The notes under the pieces were generated by a model that saw only the letters and a list, made by a program, of their open reading frames with translations, ran no database searches and was not told the DNA's origin. The translations under genes were made by a program, and so were the position numbers. A DNA stretch of 64,000 nucleotides. It comes from Laccaria trichodermophora (Eukaryota > Basidiomycota > Agaricomycetes > Agaricales > Hydnangiaceae). Positions 1 through 11,210 of this stretch are shown one piece after another. The DNA lies in NCBI GenBank assembly GCA_018417955.1, contig JACTVC010000014.1, positions 1,178,001 through 1,242,000 of the forward strand, read 5' to 3'. Each line of letters starts with the position of its first letter. Position 1 is the stretch's first letter.

Positions 1-630
1 ATATTGGCAGCTGAATATTTTGAGTACCTCCTATGCCTGAAGGCAAAGATAGATGTGTTACCTTTGATGTCACGATGCAATTTCCCTTCGGTATGGAGGT
101 ACTCAAGTCCACGAAGTAATTCACGAACAATGATAGCAATGTACTCTTCGCGGAACACGCCAGGTTTCATCTGTGCATCAAGAAGGTTGATCATCGTTTG
201 ACGCGGTGATTCTACGAGATTACCAGGTCAGAGCAAGAACCGCCAGAACAGTATCTACGAGAGCATAAACTCGAGGATAAAATCTTGAAGGAGCCACTCA
301 CTCCATAACAATCCAAAGATTGGAGCCTTTGAGAAATGATCCATGGTATCTATTGTTCGAAGGTTAGTGTTGGATGGCGACATAAAACAAACGAACTTTG
401 TAACGTGTGGTGAATCCAACTGAGAAAGGATTTGTATTTCCTGCTGAATATCCTCAATCTCATCCTCTGCGCTCTCCAGATCTATGATCTTAATGGCAAC
501 AGTCTTCTGGGTGCGTTTGTCGAAGCTGACTTGGTTGAGAAAAGGAGCGAACGTCCCACTGAACTGAACACCTACCCCTTATACACTTCTCCAAATGAGC
601 CCTTCCCTACGTAGAAAAGGTTAGGTATCA
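1..630 (-). CDS. STE20/germinal-centre-type Ser/Thr protein kinase, 5' part, cut by the left edge
   Basis: On the minus strand three kinase-domain pieces appear in order. Near 576-620 is a glycine-rich loop ([11 protein letters not shown]). At 302-525 is the exon with the ATP-binding lysine (VAIKII) followed by an acidic helix and the hinge LWIVME. At 62 to about 217 is the exon ending in the catalytic-loop start HRDIK. Short introns fit at 526-575 (donor gtaggt) and 11-61 (donor gtaaca, acceptor attcag). The last ten bases resume the reading as AAN, so the gene continues beyond the window. This order is that of Sps1/Nak1-type STE20 kinases, which act in cell polarity and septation. The Gly-Gly-Gly-Ser segment expected after the hinge is not clear near 215-235, and no convincing first exon was found upstream of 620. 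It may therefore be a damaged copy; kinase identity is secure, integrity is not. Confidence 0.7.
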
Positions 631-1268
631 CCGCAACCTTGATCAAGAATGGAGAAACGAACCGATCCTATCCTGTTTAACATAGAACTCCTCCGGATCC
701 TGGTGGTGGTCCTGTACAGCGGATTAGATCTCGGCCGATCATGAACAGGCAACGCTTTTCGGGCGAACCATGAGGCAGATACCGCTCGTGGATGTAATTT
801 ATCTTGGTCGAGGGGTCGCGTCGCGTCGTGTGCTGCCCCACAGCAAGATGGTTGATGAGAAGAAAGGGGAGACGCGTCTGTAGAACAGTGAAAGAAACAA
901 AAGTAAGGATAGTGAAATTCGCTCGATATATGTAGGTCTCGAGGAATAGTGAGTGATGGTGCAAAAGGGGGAGTGTTGGGTCACTTTGGTTCCAAATTCG
1001 GATAACGACACTTTTTGCCTCCTCTGCTCACCCACTGCGGCATTTTAACACTGTCTCGCAATAATATACTTCAAGTATATATAAACGACAGATGACCATA
1101 CAACTTCAGAACATCCATATATTTTCTCTTTCAACGGCTTGCTGCGGCGGTCCACGTAGTGGCGAAGAATGCTTCAATACGGGCGATGTATGCTTCAGCA
1201 CAAGTGCGGCTGGTTTGGCAGGCATCCTTCTTGTGGCGCCTTTCGACTCTTCTTTGACGCGTCCTACA
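631..1268. other. Intergenic stretch without a recognisable gene
   Basis: Only short unconvincing reading frames are present. A small AT-rich run (aatatacttcaagtatata) lies near 1062-1081. It could hold the promoter of the kinase on its left. Confidence 0.4.
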
Positions 1269-1796
1269 TCATGAAATCGAACTCTCTTCGTCTCTGGTCG
1301 TCTCGGCTCCTTTCCATTCTTGAAGCTTGTGAATGCAACCATGTTGTTCTTCTTTCGTCGTAAACTTCTGGCTTCGAGGAATGACATGCCTCAGGATCGA
1401 GGATCCGTAGAACCAAAAGATGAAGAAAAGCTCGACTCCAAAGAGGAACAGGATGAGCAAGAGGAGCATCCCCCTTTCGTCGAAGAAATCGCGCCAAGAC
1501 TGTGCAGCTGATGGTAGGGGAGTGGGATACACCGGTATCGTATCAAGCTCAGAGAGGCTGGGTGTACTTTGGGGTGATGTTAGCGACGTTGACGAGCCCG
1601 CGTCCGAAATAGTGAGTCGCCTCCTGCCATCCCCATGTCGGCCAGGGACGTTAAAAGTTGCCAGGGAGACATTCCTGCCAATGAAACCAAGAATTGTACT
1701 GATGGCGGTGAATAACATCATTTCTGGTGAGGGCTTTATGGCGGAGTGGTGAAAGGGTAATGTCTGCATTGATATAAAGGGGTCAGTCCAAATCAC
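1269..1796 (-). CDS. Hypothetical single-pass membrane protein
   Basis: An uninterrupted minus-strand frame of 175 codons. A second possible start is the MMLF pair at about residue 26. The middle is Ser/Thr/Pro-rich, followed by one strongly hydrophobic stretch (MLLLLILFLFGVELFFIFWF, about residues 109-128) and a short charged tail. This suggests a tail-anchored or single-pass membrane protein. I do not recognise the family. Overlapping frames on both strands are shorter. The tail may be spliced differently, since the frame simply runs into a stop. Confidence 0.4.
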   Translation of the reverse strand: MIWTDPFISMQTLPFHHSAIKPSPEMMLFTAISTILGFIGRNVSLATFNVPGRHGDGRRRLTISDAGSSTSLTSPQSTPSLSELDTIPVYPTPLPSAAQSWRDFFDERGMLLLLILFLFGVELFFIFWFYGSSILRHVIPRSQKFTTKEEQHGCIHKLQEWKGAETTRDEESSIS

Positions 1797-3130
1797 AATA
1801 TATCTCGTGAATAAGCGGATTGACTAATTCCCTCTTCGTCTTCAAGAATGTTCATCTGATTTAAGACCCAACAATCGTTCAGCAAAGTTTGACCCCCAAA
1901 GCTCGCGCCTCTGGCTGCTCAGGTTGGCAGTGGCAAACTCTCGACCGCGTGGTGTTCAGGCAGGACTAACTCAATCGTCAAATTGTTGTCGACAGATGGA
2001 AAAAGATGTGGCGCTAACTTGCCTATTTCTCATAGAAGCACGCATGCACCCGCCTTGAGGCCTATCGCACTTTCCGAAGGAGTTATGTATCGTCTGGTGC
2101 TGGTACTCGCCAGTTGCAGTCTCGTGTGTAAACATCAAGTCATCGATGACGAGGAGTCGTCCGAATCCGAACCTTCCTTTCTGTTCCAGGGGGTTCTTTC
2201 GGGCACATAGCAGCAGGCAGCCTCATTTGGTCCACTATAAGTGCTCAAAGCATACGTGGTGCAGAACCTTCCATCCTGCAACTCAGCTCTTCTTGGGTAG
2301 GGTGTTCACTGTGGAGAACGAAGGAGCACCAACTGGGCCACTTGTGGGGACTTCGACAAGACTCTCGACTACGTTGGCGTAAACGACATTTGGACCGATA
2401 CAGCGTCCCAACAGGTAAAATAAAGCATGGAACAACTAGCTGGGCTCATAATATTGCAATAGCGGGTCATCACCATGGTGAAAGCGAGCTGCGATATTAT
2501 TTCGCTTGATGGTTTCTGAACAGAGATCGATGAAGCTTCGCAACGATTCCACGATCTTTCGAGAGGCCTCTGTGCGACTGTTTGGCAATGTGAGTCAGGA
2601 ACAAACAGGACCCCAGGTCTTTCATTCAGCTTTCTCCGTCCGCCTGCTCCTTTGCATAGAGATTTCTTTTGCTTTCTCGTCTTTCAACAAGTGCCCACCT
2701 CAAGCCATCTTGCTTGTTTCGACCGATCCTGGCCCTGCTTTCGTCAACAATGCCGTTCACTGCCCCCCAGCTCAACCTCGAGCCAAGGTTCCTTGCCTCC
2801 TGTTTAGAGGTTCCTTTCTCTCCGAATGAAGTCCTTTTCTCTCCGACCTCTTTTGACGACCTCACGCTTTCCGATGAATCGAGAGCACCGACGACGGCGA
2901 CGCCACAAAGACCTCCCCTCACGCAAAACTACCCGAACGCCTATAGCGACTTTCTTGGTTGCGGAACTCCCTGCATCTTCAAGTCTGGACCATAGTGTCT
3001 GGAATCGTTCACGCACATCTACACTTTCCCGGGTATCAATCAGACATGTGGAAATTGCGGTTTTGAGCTATGGCCAACCGTACGGCAAGTCTTTAAGCCG
3101 GGGCGACTCACGGTCGGTTGTCCTCGACAG
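1797..3130. other. Region without a confident gene
   Basis: Several frames of 75-130 codons overlap on both strands. The most gene-like is a plus frame from the ATG at 2750 (81 residues, Pro/Ser-rich, ending at about 2995), but it has no recognisable motif. The region ends where a fragment related to the carboxylase gene begins. Confidence 0.3.
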
Positions 3131-3162
3131 GATCGGTCGCCTCGTATCTTCCCCCTCTGGTT

Positions 3163-3257
3163 GCATCTGGAAATCCTCTCCCACTCGCTCAAGAATGTTA
3201 CTGTATGTATCCCTCTAGTTGGTCATGCATTTGAAGCGCGCATATACACCGAAGCCG
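3163..3257 (+). pseudogene. Fragment of a methylcrotonoyl-CoA carboxylase alpha gene
   Basis: About 95 bp closely match 8689-8784 in the carboxylase pseudogene downstream: the segment reading SGNPL, LAQE, then IPLVGHAFE.RIY. Here it contains a small insertion (tactgta) before tatccctct and has no neighbouring exons. It is a detached duplicate or the remains of a second decayed copy. Confidence 0.6.
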
Positions 3258-3921
3258 CTGCCAAGGCCACATTTCCGTTTATTGTTCATTGTGCAGAGTT
3301 GTTGTCACGGTTTCTGTGGCAAGAGCATATTACATCGGAACACCATTTTAAAGGCCTAACTACCAGGTTTTTTGGGATCTTCATGAACTTTGCTGGTGGT
3401 GCAGATTTGTAGTGAATTCTGGGGATTTTACAGTACAAAATAAGTACACTGAAGTCTGAGGCATTTTTGCGAATACGGAATTTGCTCTTGTTTGTTCGGA
3501 ACTTTTGCGCTTTAAAAAGGGTTCGCTCGGTTCCAGAAAATCTCTGAATTCGAAAGTGCGGCAGAAAACCGGAGGACATCTCTGAATACGAAAGTGCGGC
3601 GATCACAGTGCGGCAGATCTGTGCGGCGATCCTGGTCACGTGATCGTTGGCCAAATAATAGAGATGCGTCAACAGAAGTCCAAGCTACAAGCGCGACGCA
3701 TTTACCTGGCTCGCTCAGCCGCAAACCACACATTATATAGCTTTCAATCATAAAAAGATTATATGAATGTAACTACATATGTCAGTCAAGGAACGGGAAG
3801 ATAGGGAGGACAGCGTCACGGTACTGCATTGACTGCTTACGATAATGTGGCTGACCAGTTGCCCCTGCTCCGAGCGTAACCCAGCGGCTCTCGCGGCACC
3901 CTCAGTCTCTGTCAACAGTTG

Positions 3922-4299
3922 TCAGTGCGAGCATAGCATGTTCGCGCCTTTCGTGCAGGTGGTCGTAGCACATTGTTTGTCTGTTGCCATCACAGCACGA
4001 GAGGAGGGACGAGCGATCTGCTGGCGAGAGCTAATACCAGCTGAAAGGGCGGGTGAGCGGCGGACGATGCACTGGCACCACTTTGGGAAAATATAATGGT
4101 ATCCACACCCGTTGCACTTGAAGTTGCTATTAGTTATGGTTTGACTCCCCAGCGTACGTAAAGAGTGACTTACATGAAGGTAAAGATGCCCTGGCGCAAT
4201 CCCAGAGGCTGCAGGGCCCTTAACAGGTAACGTATTCCTGCAATTGAGGCATTGACAATGGTCGGTGGTGTGGTCATGTGGGAGTGTCGGGTCTGTCAT
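3922..4299 (-). pseudogene. Left-arm copy of Cys-rich protein gene, truncated
   Basis: Mirror copy of the gene at 4759-5310, starting with the same MTDPTLPHDHTTDHCQC sequence and containing the same 57-bp in-frame intron. It ends early: the codon after CSH is TGA here, whereas the right-arm copy has CGA and continues for about 40 residues. The difference is a single C-to-T change. Confidence 0.55.
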
Positions 4300-4758
4300 T
4301 ATGGTGATAATATCTAAGGATCATGGGCGTGTCGAGGTCGTAAATAAAAGAAAGGAAGGAGGGAGGCGCTTGCTCAGCGCTCGGCGCCGTCCTGGATGAC
4401 GGTGGGCAGAAGAGGAATGACGAGCGACCTGGGAGGTGCCAGTGTGAGCGCTGAACAGATCGTCCCGTGACTGGACGGGAGTTGCCGCCGCACCAGTCGC
4501 TGCACAGTGCGGCGGTTTTCTGCCGCACTTTCGAATTCAGAGATTTTCTGGAAAACCGCCGCACTGTGCGGAGACTCGGCAACTCCCGTCCAGTCACGGG
4601 ACGATCTGTTCAGCGCTCACACCTCCCACATCGCTTGTCATTCCTCTTCTGCCCACCGTCATCCAAGATGGCGCCGAGCGCTGAGCAAGCGCCTCCCTCC
4701 CTCCTTTCTTTTATTTACGACCTCGACACGCCCACGATCCTTAGATATTATCACCATA

Positions 4759-5310
4759 ATGACAGACCCGACACTCCCACATGACCACACCACCGACCAT
4801 TGTCAATGCCTCAATTGCAGGAATACGTTACCTGTTAAGGGCCCTGCAGCCTCTGGGATTGCGCCAGGGCATCTTTACCTTCATGTAAGTCACTCTTTAC
4901 GTACGCTGGGGAGTCAAACCATAACTAATAGCAACTTCAAGTGCAACGGGTGTGGATACCATTATATTTTCCCAAAGTGGTGCCAGTGCATCGTCCGCCG
5001 CTCACCCGCCCTTTCAGCTGGTATTAGCTCTCGCCAGCAGATCGCTCGTCCCTCCTCTCGTGCTGTGATGGCAACAGACAAACAATGTGCTACGACCACC
5101 TGCACGAAAGGCGCGAACACGCTATGCTCGCACCGACAACTGTTGACAGAGACTGAGGGTGCCGCGAGAGCCGCTGGGTCACGCTCGGAGCAGGGGCAAC
5201 TGGTCAGCCACATTATCGTAAGCAGTCAATGCAGTACCGTGACGCTGTCCTCCCTATCTTCCCGTTCCTTGACTGACATACGTAGTTACATTCATATAAT
5301 CCTTTTATGA
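4759..5310 (+). CDS. Small Cys-rich (CxC/CxxC) protein inside the foldback element
   Basis: Exon 1 is 4759-4884 and exon 2 is 4942-5310, joined by a 57-bp intron with gtaagt donor, giving 164 residues. The N-terminal half holds CQCLNC, then CNGCG and a CQC triplet (about residues 15-60), which together look like a zinc-ribbon-style site with two Cys pairs bracketing the splice junction. The intron length is a multiple of three and lacks stops, so the unspliced frame is also open. The rest is Ser/Thr-rich. I do not recognise the family. As cargo duplicated in both arms it may be an element-encoded DNA-binding protein or a captured host gene; this is inference. Confidence 0.5.
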   Translation: MTDPTLPHDHTTDHCQCLNCRNTLPVKGPAASGIAPGHLYLHVSHSLRTLGSQTITNSNFKCNGCGYHYIFPKWCQCIVRRSPALSAGISSRQQIARPSSRAVMATDKQCATTTCTKGANTLCSHRQLLTETEGAARAAGSRSEQGQLVSHIIVSSQCSTVTLSSLSSRSLTDIRSYIHIILL

Positions 5311-5538
5311 TTGAAAGCTATATAATGTGTGGTTTGCGGCTGAGCGAGCCAGGTAAACGCGTCGCGCTTGTAGCTTGGACTTCTGTTGACACGTTTCTAT
5401 TATTTGGCCAACGATCACGTGACCAGGATCGCCGCACAGATCTGCCGCACTGTGATCGCCACACTTTCGTATTCAGAGATGTCCTCCTCGGTTCGCTCGC
5501 AATAATTTCCAATTTGCCTGCCAACTCCACCTTCTACT

Positions 5539-6293
5539 ATGAACGGTCATCCACCCTTCCCTGTTGTTACATGGGCCCCCAAAGCGTCCACCGCTCAACT
5601 TGAGTCTTATATCAGTATGTGTATGGGACTTTTCAACAAGACGAGGGACGAAGTCATCAAAGGAGCAGTCGAGATGTGTGGCTCGCTCGATGTGGCTGCA
5701 ATCGTCGCAGAAGCTGAGATAGAGAGGGGTAGGGAAGATATCAGACAGGCGTTCCCATATGGCATAGAGAACGCAATTGTGATGGGTGTAAGTCATCATC
5801 TAGCGTCCCGTACACAACCCCTAGGCTGACTTGCTCTATGTAGCGTAAACCCAAGCCAGGCGAGGACGTCAAGTTTGTTCGCCTGAATAACAATTTGGCT
5901 ATCCGAGTTTGGGACGGTGATCTAGCCTCTATGCGGTCCTTCGCGCTTGACTTCGTCGACGGTGAAGGGCGTTATATCTCCACACCTAATGGCATCAAGA
6001 TTTACACAGTGGCATCCGCTTTCAGAGGGCCAGAACGTGTTCTGTCACTTGAGCAGTGTATGGAGGGCGAGGGTAGAGAGCGGCAGGCAGAGATGGAACG
6101 GTTTGCAATGTATTTGCCTTTCAATCCCCCCGGTCACCACATCTATGACAAGAACTGGGAAACATATATTATTCCGGAAGGCATCGAGCTCCAAATCAAG
6201 CAAGATGGACACGCAGATCGATTCATTCCGATACCGGTGCGACCCCATGCTCCGACCGACAACGTTTTGCAACTTCAGCCTTGGCAACAGTGA
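5539..6293 (+). CDS. Hypothetical protein, two exons, 232 aa
   Basis: Exon 1 (5539-5787) and exon 2 (5844-6293) are joined in frame by a 56-bp intron with consensus gtaagt donor and tgtag acceptor. The conceptual protein is 232 residues, hydrophilic, with no signal peptide or membrane segment. It begins MNGHPPFPVVTWAPK and ends LQPWQQ. The reading frame is clean, the ATG is the first in frame, and codon use looks ordinary, so I consider it a real gene. It starts only about 50 bp after the foldback element, so its promoter may overlap that insertion. Family not recognised. Confidence 0.65.
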
Positions 6294-6782
6294 CGGTCAA
6301 ATCACACCGTAGGCGAAGGGTTTTTTTCAGTCGGTGCAAGATCATCCTGCTGAGCATGCTGCAGGCATGCCAACTCCCTTTCTCTTCTTGATGTTTGTAC
6401 AGACAATACGATTGGACTTTTCTTATGTATATCGCCTCTCGGTCCAAGATAATTGATTTCTGATTTACTATTACGCATTGTCGCATTATCCTAATTTAGA
6501 GGCTATGGCTTCACTTGCTGTGTTCCGTTCAAGCCAAGTTTTACCACTTCCCACCTTCTTCTCCTTCAGCATACCAAGAAACAACCAAAGAACGTATTAG
6601 TGAATCATAATACCGACCACCAAGCGTTCTTTGGCCTCAAAATGCCTACCAACATATTTGGGTCGCCTGTCCAATAGCCACTGAGGAACGAGGTCACGCC
6701 CGACAAATAAACTATCAACCAGGGTAACCTCAACGCCGACAAGAGGATATGATTCAGGGACCCCGTGGGGGACTCAGAAGAA
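6294..6782. other. Intergenic, no gene seen
   Basis: Separates the 232-aa gene from the carboxylase pseudogene. Short AT-rich runs only. Confidence 0.4.
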
Positions 6783-9700
6783 ATGTTACGCGACCGAAAG
6801 CCCTGGTGAGTCGGTCATGCAGGATTTCGACGAGAGTTTAACTCTCAGTAGATGGAAAGGGTTGACCTGGATTGCACGCAAGCCCCACTTTGACAAAATT
6901 CTCATCGCAAACAGGTAAGTCTGTTTCTGCTGTTCGACGTTGAAATTCAACTGTGGAGCTAGAGGAGAGATTGCATGTCGTGTCATTTGTACAGCTAAGA
7001 AGCTGGGCATCGAGACTGTGGCAGTTTGTAGCGATGTGGACAAGGACTCGCTTTATGTTCAGATGGTGCATACCAGTTTACGTCGTTCTTTGCCGTAATC
7101 AATGACATACTATGCAATTTTACAGGCGAATGAGGCGTACAATATCGGACCCGCCCTGCTGCTGCCGAGAGCTACGTCAGTCCTGGCATTTTGCCGTCTC
7201 GCGTGTTTGCTGAGCAATGAACTAGCTAAGAATGTACAAGATAACTCGTAGCGGCGCGCAGGTGGCAGAACCTACATGCTACCGTTCTTTACATGGTGCT
7301 GATCTCCACCCAGGCCGTTCACCCAGGGTACATTCCATAAGCCTGTCATAGCCAACCCAGATTTACAAGGCCTGTGACAGGTATGGGTTTTTGAGCGAAG
7401 ATGGGAACGTCTCGCAGAGCCGGGGATTGTTTTCATTGGACCTCCCACAAGCGCCATTGTCAGCATGGGCTCGAAGAGGTTCGTACAACCTTATTTTGTA
7501 ATTTAACTTCTTTTTGATTGATCTTGTTAACAGTGAATCCAAGAATATCATGTCGAGTGAGTTCATGTTAGGTGCTGCACGAAACATAGTGACGGACTCA
7601 GAGCTATCAAGGTGCTGGAGTACCATGTATTCCTGGCTATCACGGGGAGAACCAGGATGCAACCTTTTTGTTTGAGCAGGCTCAACAAATAGGTGCGTTA
7701 TCAGGCTTTTTCTGATGACAACTCGTACTCAAGGCTGCCAAGGTTTTCCTGTGCTTATCAAAGCTATCCATGGAGGAGGCAAAGTGTGATATAGGATTGG
7801 AAGGGAATGCCCAGAGGCCATAGTCAAACAGTGGTATATAGCTAGATTTGGATATCTTACATATTATATTGATCTTTTGTCTTGAACCACCACCTTGTCA
7901 GCAGTCTTGCCATCCTCTTGCACTACATGTAGTGCTTTGTATAACTGTACTTCCTACAGTATGCATAATCATGTTGGGCCAGCTGAGTATCTTGTAACTG
8001 CCCATTGCTCACTCATGGGTGTTGATCCCAGATCCACCCATTCTTGCCTCCTCCTTCCCTCTTGGCTTCAGCTATGCGAGAAGTTCAGAGTGAATGCTTC
8101 ACACAAAGGTATGAGGACCGTGATGACGCCCACCGTTGCTGCGTTCAATGAAGCGCTTCTGTCTGCACAACGAGAATCTCTCAAAGCGTTTGGGAATGAC
8201 ATCGTACTTGTTGAAAAGTACATTGAGCGACCTAGACATGTGGAAGTCCAGGTTTTCGCGGATAGCCTGGGCGGTGTCGTAAGTCTCTGGGAACGTGACT
8301 GTTCTGTTCAGACACAAAACCAGAAGATTATCCAGGAGGTACGTCGTTTGCTTTATTCGCAGATACGATTGATGCTATGTTTCAGGCCCCTGCACCTGGC
8401 CTTACACCTAAACTCTGTATGGATCTCAGTGCCAAAGCTGCTGCTGCACACGCCGTCAAATATGTTGGTGCAGGAACCGTCGAGTTTATTTTCGACAATG
8501 ATACCCAGAGGTTTTATTTTATGGAGATGTAGGTTATCTTTACTACAACTTCTCATAAATTAACGGAACATCTCAAGGAATACCTGTTTACAAGTCGAAC
8601 ATCCTGTCACTGAAATGGTTACAGGTCTTGATCTCGTCGAATGGCAATTAGAGGTTGGCACATTCGCCCGTCTTGGTTTATCCGGATGCTCATCTTAAAT
8701 CAAAGGTCGCATCTGGGAATCCTCTTCTGCTCGCTCAAGAATGTATCCCTCTTGTTGGTCATGCGTTCGAAGTGCGCATATATGCCGAGAACCCACGAAA
8801 CAACTTCCTTCCAGACTCTGGATCTCTTCTCTACCTCTCAACGCCCACTCCAACACACATCTTCGCCCCTCCGTTTGCTCCTCTTCCTCCCTCTCAACCC
8901 TCCACCCGGTCAGTGTTGACACCCTTGCTCTCCTCGCATGACTCCATTTCCATCACTCCTTCCATCAGAATTGAGCAGGGCTTCACACAGGGGGCTCTGA
9001 TAGGAGTTTTCTACGACCCCATGATTGCGAAAGTAGTTGTTCATGGAAGAGACAGGACGGAGGCTTTGCGCATGTTGCGCAAGGCATTGGACGAGTACCA
9101 CGTCGTTGGTGTATCCACCAATGTAGAATTTTTAAGAATGTTGGCAAGCAATAAATCCTTTATCAACGAGGAAGTCGAGACAGGGTTCATTCCTGTTCGT
9201 TGCATCACTACTTGACATCACAAGGAAACTAATGAACTAACAGAAACACTTTGACGAGCTGTTCCCACCAGTAGACGAACCGATTCCTGAAATCCTTGCG
9301 CAAGCCGCTCTTTGTTGCTCTGTGAGACCATTCAAGTTCAATTGGGTCAACCACACAAGTTTCGTCCTGGACATCACTCACCTCATGTCAATTTGGAGGG
9401 GACAAATACCAACGTGTTATCACTCTGCAGGCTGAGAACACGTCCAATCAACCAGTGATTGTCAATGTCGCAAACACTACCCCAGGGCGCTTCGACGTTA
9501 TTGTGAATACATCAAAGGGCACCACAAAGTTCTCCGATGTACCAGCTACGTTATCCTCGCCAACCACAATTTCCACAGAGCCAAACGCGAACTACTCCCA
9601 AATGACCATCGTGTCTCAATCTCCGCCAGCAGCACTCCTGGCGTCATCCTAACATGATGGAGCATCTTCATGTATTTAGCGATGGACACAAAACGACGCT

Positions 9701-9989
9701 TGTTTTGTCTTCGCCAAATTGGTTACTGTCCTTATCTCCTAAAAGCAACGAAAGGCGCTCTGAGAGCGCCAATGCCCAGCCTGGTGGTTGATGTGCGAGT
9801 GAAGCTCGGCAACTGCGTCGAGAAAGGGCAGGCTATCATTGTATTGGAGAGCATGAAGACAGAGACCGTGCTTCGTGCGATGCAGCAGGGGAGGTGAAAG
9901 CCGTTGGGTGCAAGAACGGTGAAATGGTAGAGGAGGGTCGGGAGTTGGTTGAAATTGAAGCAGATGAGGTGGAGCCGCCGTTGCCATGA
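6783..9989 (+). pseudogene. Methylcrotonoyl-CoA carboxylase alpha subunit (biotin carboxylase/BCCP), decayed
   Basis: The intact enzyme is a mitochondrial biotin-dependent carboxylase of leucine breakdown. Exon-like pieces read in order: an Arg-rich N-terminus from the ATG at 6783, [16 protein letters not shown] (6886-6980), DEAYNIGP-like, AVHPGYGFLSE, GIVFIGPP, SESKNIMS, IHGGGGK (7768-7784), [72 protein letters not shown], and the biotinyl motif ESMKTE (about 9850). Lesions: frameshifts near 7150, 7395 and 9885; a 319-bp solo LTR inside the ATP-grasp glycine loop; and the active-site Arg of MNTRLQVEHP changed to Cys (TGT, 8587-8589). About ten short introns are still recognisable. The 3' biotinyl frame ends at 9989. 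It is clearly a former gene that cannot make full enzyme. Confidence 0.88.
7785..8103 (+). mobile_element. Solo LTR, 319 bp, with 5-bp target duplication CAAAG
   Basis: Starts TGTGATATAGG and ends GCTTCACA (TG...CA, short inverted TGTGA/TCACA ends). It is flanked by CAAAG at 7780-7784 and 8104-8108. Removing it and one CAAAG rejoins the GGGGKG glycine loop of the carboxylase. A copy differing at about three bases lies inverted at 24668-24986. No retrotransposon interior adjoins it, so it is a solo LTR left by LTR-LTR recombination. Copia/Gypsy class cannot be told from the LTR alone. Confidence 0.88.
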
Positions 9990-10036
9990 TTGGCAATAAA
10001 TTGGGGGAAGGAGCGTCAACGAGGACAGTGTAAAAT

Positions 10037-11210
10037 CTATGTAATGCTACATATATATAGTAGAATACAGATGATCTTCTGGAGGGTGGAATTCCAAGTT
10101 AAATTGTGGTCGTCATTATGCCACCGCCTGGCGTAGGTGTCATCGGATCTTGTCCAGACAACATCGAAGAAAAGATTTCGTCCTATGTCAGCTGGAAGAA
10201 AAAGAGCTCCACTGCCAGGAGTTTCAGGATTTTGGGTACCCTCAGGTGTGATATAAGGGTCATTCTCGATTTCTGCAGCATTTGAGGCATGATCGTCTGC
10301 TAAGGAAGTAGCCATTATCATACGGCGATCCCTGGGAGGTCTCTCTTCAATCGCTTTGGTGATTTCGAGCATTTCGTTCTCGCCTGTCCAAAAGCCAGCG
10401 AGTCAACTCATGTCATCATAGCCCTTGGCCTGTCCGAGAGTTTGCTTGAGTGCGATTGCGTCTGCCTTTTTGTAAACAATCCGGGGAGCCTTGAACTGTG
10501 CTACGCAGAACTTCGTCAAACCCCAATGATTGTCGAGGTATTTGCCCTGCCCTGTAGGCATTAGCAGGTGTGATGATGCGTAAGTGCAAATGCGTACCAA
10601 ACGGAGACAAGCGGGTATAAGGGTCTTTTCGATATCCTTGAGAGGGTTCGACGAAAAGCAAGAAGGGTTGACTTCAGCTCCTCGCGCGATCATAACCGAA
10701 TGCACTCCAGTCGTCTCCCGCACCCTCTTCGCGTCCTCCCAGCTCATACAATCATCATTCTCAATGACAGCTATACCCCTACCCAACCCCTCAACAAATT
10801 CAACGATCTCCCTCAACCGCTCAATAACAGCCCAGTCTTTCTCCCGCATATCTATTGTCCGACAATGAACCATCAAAGTGGTTATCTCCGTATTCACGAT
10901 CCTTTTCCACGAGCTTCAAAGTATCCTGTTGGGATGGAAGCAAGCGGATCTTCGCAGTGACGGTTATCTCGGGGACATTTCCCTCCTCAAGGCAGTCAGG
11001 AATCAGGATGGAGCAGAGCAAGTCCAGGTTCGTGAGCGGCGCCGCACCCATCCCGGTGTGCGTCGAGAAGGGTTTTGGACATCCGCAGTTGAGGTCAATA
11101 CCGGATACGTCTTGCATCACCATTTTGGCGGCTTGGACCGCGAGTTCGGGGTCTGAGGAACCAATCTGATAGATGAGGTAGGGTTTTTCAACTGGATGGC
11201 ACGGGAGACG
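10037..11210 (-). pseudogene. tRNA-dihydrouridine synthase, Dus2 type, truncated or damaged
   Basis: Minus-strand pieces match the Dus family that reduces uridine in the tRNA D-loop with FMN. Seen are IYQIGSSDPELAVQAAK, GIDLNCGCPKPFS.H.GMGAA (catalytic Cys in NCGCPKPFS), VTAKIR, MVHCRTIDMRE, IAVIENDDC and a late SVMIARGAEVNPSCF. An intron lies around 10860-10915. The N-terminal APMVR segment is not found upstream of 11210. At 10402-10404 a TGA follows KGYDDMS, but the same frame continues as LAGFWTGENEMLEI and onward to 10037, as expected of a longer C-terminus, so the TGA is probably a nonsense change. It could still encode a shortened protein. Confidence 0.7.

Larger units (their letters stand above)
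3571..5487. mobile_element. Foldback-type element: 1.9-kb near-perfect inverted repeat
   Basis: The left arm (3571-4519) is repeated in reverse complement at 4552-5487, separated by a 32-bp spacer (4520-4551). The spacer recurs, inverted and identical, just outside the left arm at 3533-3564. The heptamer GTGCGGC is reiterated near both the outer ends and the centre, like subterminal transposase-binding sites. Each arm carries one copy of a small Cys-rich gene, transcribed outward from the centre. No transposase was seen, so it is either non-autonomous or two inverted copies of one element. No target-site duplication was found. Confidence 0.75.
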
